Shown: one piece after another, positions 62,539 through 64,000 of the stretch | How the letters are laid out: each line of letters starts with the position of its first letter | Position numbering within the stretch: the first letter of the stretch is position 1 | Source: Brevibacillus reuszeri | GTDB lineage: Bacteria > Bacillota > Bacilli > Brevibacillales > Brevibacillaceae | Assembly: GCF_001187725.1 (NCBI RefSeq) | Contig: NZ_LGIQ01000005.1 | Location: 433,148-497,147, forward strand | Length of the DNA stretch: 64,000 nt | Reading direction: 5' to 3' | Position numbers and translations under genes: made by a program | The notes under the pieces: model-generated | Databases searched by the model: none | Seen by the model: only the letters and a program-made list of their open reading frames with translations | Told to the model about the DNA's origin: nothing

Positions 62539-62874
62539 ATGACAACGGACAAATTCTCGATTGTTCAGCAAGAAACCGATAAAGCGATCGTTCTTTATTT
62601 CCATGGAGAGCTAGATTTGGAGGTAGCTGCGACATTGTTCCGCGATCAATTGGAAGCGGTGGTGTCCGGTACGGAAAAAGAACTCATTCTCGATTTAACG
62701 GAGCTCTCTTACATAGATAGCACCGGAATTGGTATCCTTGTTTCTATCTTGAAAATACGCGACGCGAAAAAAGCACCGCTGACTGTTCGCAATATTCCAC
62801 CAGGTGTACTTAAGCTGCTGGAAATTACGGGAATTGCCAAATTTCTGCTGCAAGGGGTAAAAGGCGGGGCGTAA
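62539..62874 (+). CDS. rsbV: STAS-domain anti-anti-sigma factor, RsbV-like
   Basis: 111 residues from ATG 62539 after GAGGGAGTGAGGG; a longer frame overlaps rsbY but has no site. The STAS fold is complete: AIVLYFHGELDLEVAATLFRDQLEAV, ELILDLTELSYIDSTGIGILVSILK, with the phospho-acceptor Ser61 in DSTGIG. RsbV-type proteins bind the anti-sigma kinase RsbW when unphosphorylated. The upstream phosphatase is the likely activator. No rsbW or sigB follows; a terminator does. Confidence 0.88.
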   Translation: MTTDKFSIVQQETDKAIVLYFHGELDLEVAATLFRDQLEAVVSGTEKELILDLTELSYIDSTGIGILVSILKIRDAKKAPLTVRNIPPGVLKLLEITGIAKFLLQGVKGGA

Positions 62875-62896
62875 AGTAAACATCCTTATTCAAAGA

Positions 62897-62941
62897 AAGA
62901 CCCACGGGCTGACAATTTTGCTGTCAGGTCCGTGGGTCTTA
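62897..62941. terminator. Bidirectional terminator between rsbV-like and dps genes
   Basis: AAGACCCACGG and CCGTGGGTCTT form an 11-bp outer stem with inner CTGACA/TGTCAG. Confidence 0.85.
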
Positions 62942-62947
62942 TTCGCT

Positions 62948-63409
62948 TTACTTGCCTAGATAGGCACTGAGCATCCAGCGATGTTTTTCAAAGGAAGTGT
63001 GGATGGCAGTGAACAGATCGGCTGTTGGCTGATCGCGTTGGTCCTCAGCCAAGGTGATGCCGATTTTGAGCTCCTTCATGATATTTTCCATGTCTTCTGA
63101 CAGGGTCTCGACCATTTGCTCGGCGTTTTCCTCGCCAGTAGCTTCCTTGACGGTCGCCATTTCCAAATGCTCCTTGAGTGTCGCGGTCGGTACGGACTGA
63201 AGAGCCAGCATCCTTTCGGCAATCGTATCGAGATGGAGGGCGACCTCCGTATACAGCTCCTCAAATTTGACGTGTAGCGTGAAAAAGTTCTCGCCTTTTA
63301 CATACCAGTGATAGTTGTGAAGCTTCATGTACAGCACTGAGAAGTTGGCAACCTGCTGATTAAGCGTTTTCGTCAAGTAAATGGAATACGTTACGGTGTT
63401 TGTCATCAT
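62948..63409 (-). CDS. dps: Dps-family DNA-binding ferritin-like protein
   Basis: 153 residues behind CGGAGGT. The ferroxidase centre of Dps is seen in LHNYHWYVKGENFFTLHVKFEELYTEVALHLDTIAERML (His, His, Asp, Glu). The protein oxidises ferrous iron with hydrogen peroxide inside a dodecamer. The sigma-B-type promoter at 63452 on the minus strand points to general stress control. Confidence 0.93.
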   Translation of the reverse strand: MMTNTVTYSIYLTKTLNQQVANFSVLYMKLHNYHWYVKGENFFTLHVKFEELYTEVALHLDTIAERMLALQSVPTATLKEHLEMATVKEATGEENAEQMVETLSEDMENIMKELKIGITLAEDQRDQPTADLFTAIHTSFEKHRWMLSAYLGK

Positions 63410-63451
63410 AAAGTACCTCCGTTTATTGAAGAATGGTGTGGATAGAAATGG

Positions 63452-63477
63452 TTACCCGCTATACGGTAGCTTGAAAC
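63452..63477 (-). promoter_or_regulatory. Sigma-B-type promoter of dps
   Basis: On the minus strand GTTTCA (63477-63472), 14 bp, GGGTAA (63457-63452), 42 bp before the dps start. Confidence 0.85.
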
Positions 63478-63500
63478 AGGCAATTTTTTTCAGGATTACT

Positions 63501-63526
63501 GTTTCAGCCTGGAGTCGGGTGGGTAA
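63501..63526 (+). promoter_or_regulatory. Sigma-B-type promoter of the ytxG-like gene
   Basis: GTTTCA (63501-63506), 14 bp, GGGTAA (63521-63526), 34 bp before the start. It is divergent from the dps promoter. Confidence 0.85.
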
Positions 63527-63560
63527 TGGTTGCTAAATGGTTTAAGAGGGAGGGTATGTT

Positions 63561-64000
63561 ATGTTACTCGAAATGAGCGCAGTATTGGTAGCGATTGCGT
63601 TTGTCATCCTGACGTTTTTCCTGATTCAGACACTCCAATCAGTGAAAAGCTCCCTGGACGAAGTCACACAGACCTTGGGGCAGATGAAAATAGAAGCCAG
63701 AGAAATAGGCGATGAAGTCAAAGCTGTAGTGGGCAATGCAAATGAAATGGCCGTGGATTTGCGGATAAAGCTAACGAAGCTGGATCATTTGTTTAGCAGC
63801 GTTCATGATGTCGGCCAGGTTGTTCATGAGCTAACCACGACGATGAAAGAGTCAGCGAGCGGATTTATGTCCTCCATGAAGCAGCAGAGGAACAAACAAG
63901 CGGGAACGCAGCGGGCAGAAAAATGGCAAGCTGTGCTGGAAGGAGTCCTTGTCGCGACCGATGTTTGGCTGTCTATGAGGTCTGTACGAGCGAAGCCCTC
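63561..64000 (+). CDS. DUF948 (YtxG-like) stress protein, 3' end cut by window
   Basis: 146 codons are visible from ATG 63561, after GGGAGGGTATG, with no stop before the window end. An N-terminal membrane helix (LVAIAFVILTFFLIQTL) is followed by a long amphipathic coiled-coil-like region (SVKSSLDEVTQTLGQMKIEA, then AREIGDEVKAV), as in DUF948 proteins. Bacillus subtilis YtxG belongs to the sigma-B operon ytxGHJ. Because ytxH lies elsewhere in this island, the operon has been split. Confidence 0.8.
   Translation, partial: MLLEMSAVLVAIAFVILTFFLIQTLQSVKSSLDEVTQTLGQMKIEAREIGDEVKAVVGNANEMAVDLRIKLTKLDHLFSSVHDVGQVVHELTTTMKESASGFMSSMKQQRNKQAGTQRAEKWQAVLEGVLVATDVWLSMRSVRAKP

Overview
The window looks like chromosome from a spore-forming Firmicute of the Paenibacillaceae, most likely Brevibacillus. 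Supporting signs are an SLH-anchored surface protein, a Leu T-box, a tandem glycine riboswitch, a CIRCE element, sigma-B and sigma-54 style promoters, strong GGAGG ribosome binding sites and frequent TTG/GTG starts. The genus is an inference from the overall gene set; no rRNA, tRNA, CRISPR array, insertion sequence or prophage was seen.

Layout. 1-5.6 kb: the 3' part of an SLH surface protein with near-identical repeats, an ECF sigma/membrane anti-sigma pair (minus strand), and a MarR regulator with a DUF2798 membrane protein. 5.7-11 kb: a 1042-residue double histidine kinase with an overlapping BTAD-type response regulator, then an alpha/beta hydrolase. 11-17.6 kb: a Gfo/Idh/MocA oxidoreductase, KptA RNA 2'-phosphotransferase, an AadK-like nucleotidyltransferase, a MarR/MFS pair flanked by mirror-image operators, a Crp/Fnr regulator and an AlkC/AlkD-like HEAT-repeat protein. 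17.6-26 kb: T-box-controlled leuA, catalase, a DUF5701-type protein, a tandem-MerR regulator, htpG behind a CIRCE operator, a cyclase-family hydrolase and a small secreted peptide gene.

26-36 kb: a LysM 5'-nucleotidase, a membrane-tethered PstS-like protein, a UPF0489-like protein, an EamA transporter, an amino-acid permease behind a tandem glycine riboswitch, adenine deaminase and a LysR regulator. 36.5-44.7 kb: a complete Dpp/Opp-type peptide ABC operon that runs on into an esterase and a C45 (penicillin acyltransferase-like) hydrolase, followed by a MOSC protein. 45-51 kb: a sigma-54 enhancer-binding regulator and a -24/-12 promoter in front of iron alcohol dehydrogenase, permease and succinate-semialdehyde dehydrogenase genes; together these suggest use of 4-hydroxybutyrate or a similar omega-hydroxy acid. 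51-54 kb: a manganese ABC transporter with a probable MntR box.

54-59.5 kb: a short minus-strand segment with mini-ORFs, an orphan siderophore-type binding lipoprotein, a LysR regulator, a 205-bp imperfect palindrome, and a YfcC-type transporter paired with an enolase-superfamily epimerase. 59.5-64 kb: a general-stress island holding GSP17M, YtxH, an RsbY-like response-regulator phosphatase, an RsbV-like STAS protein, Dps and YtxG. Five promoters here share a GTTT(C/G)A, 14-nt spacer, GGGTAA-like layout, and four of them match well. This suggests one sigma-B circuit that includes its own activators, although rsbW and sigB are not in the window.
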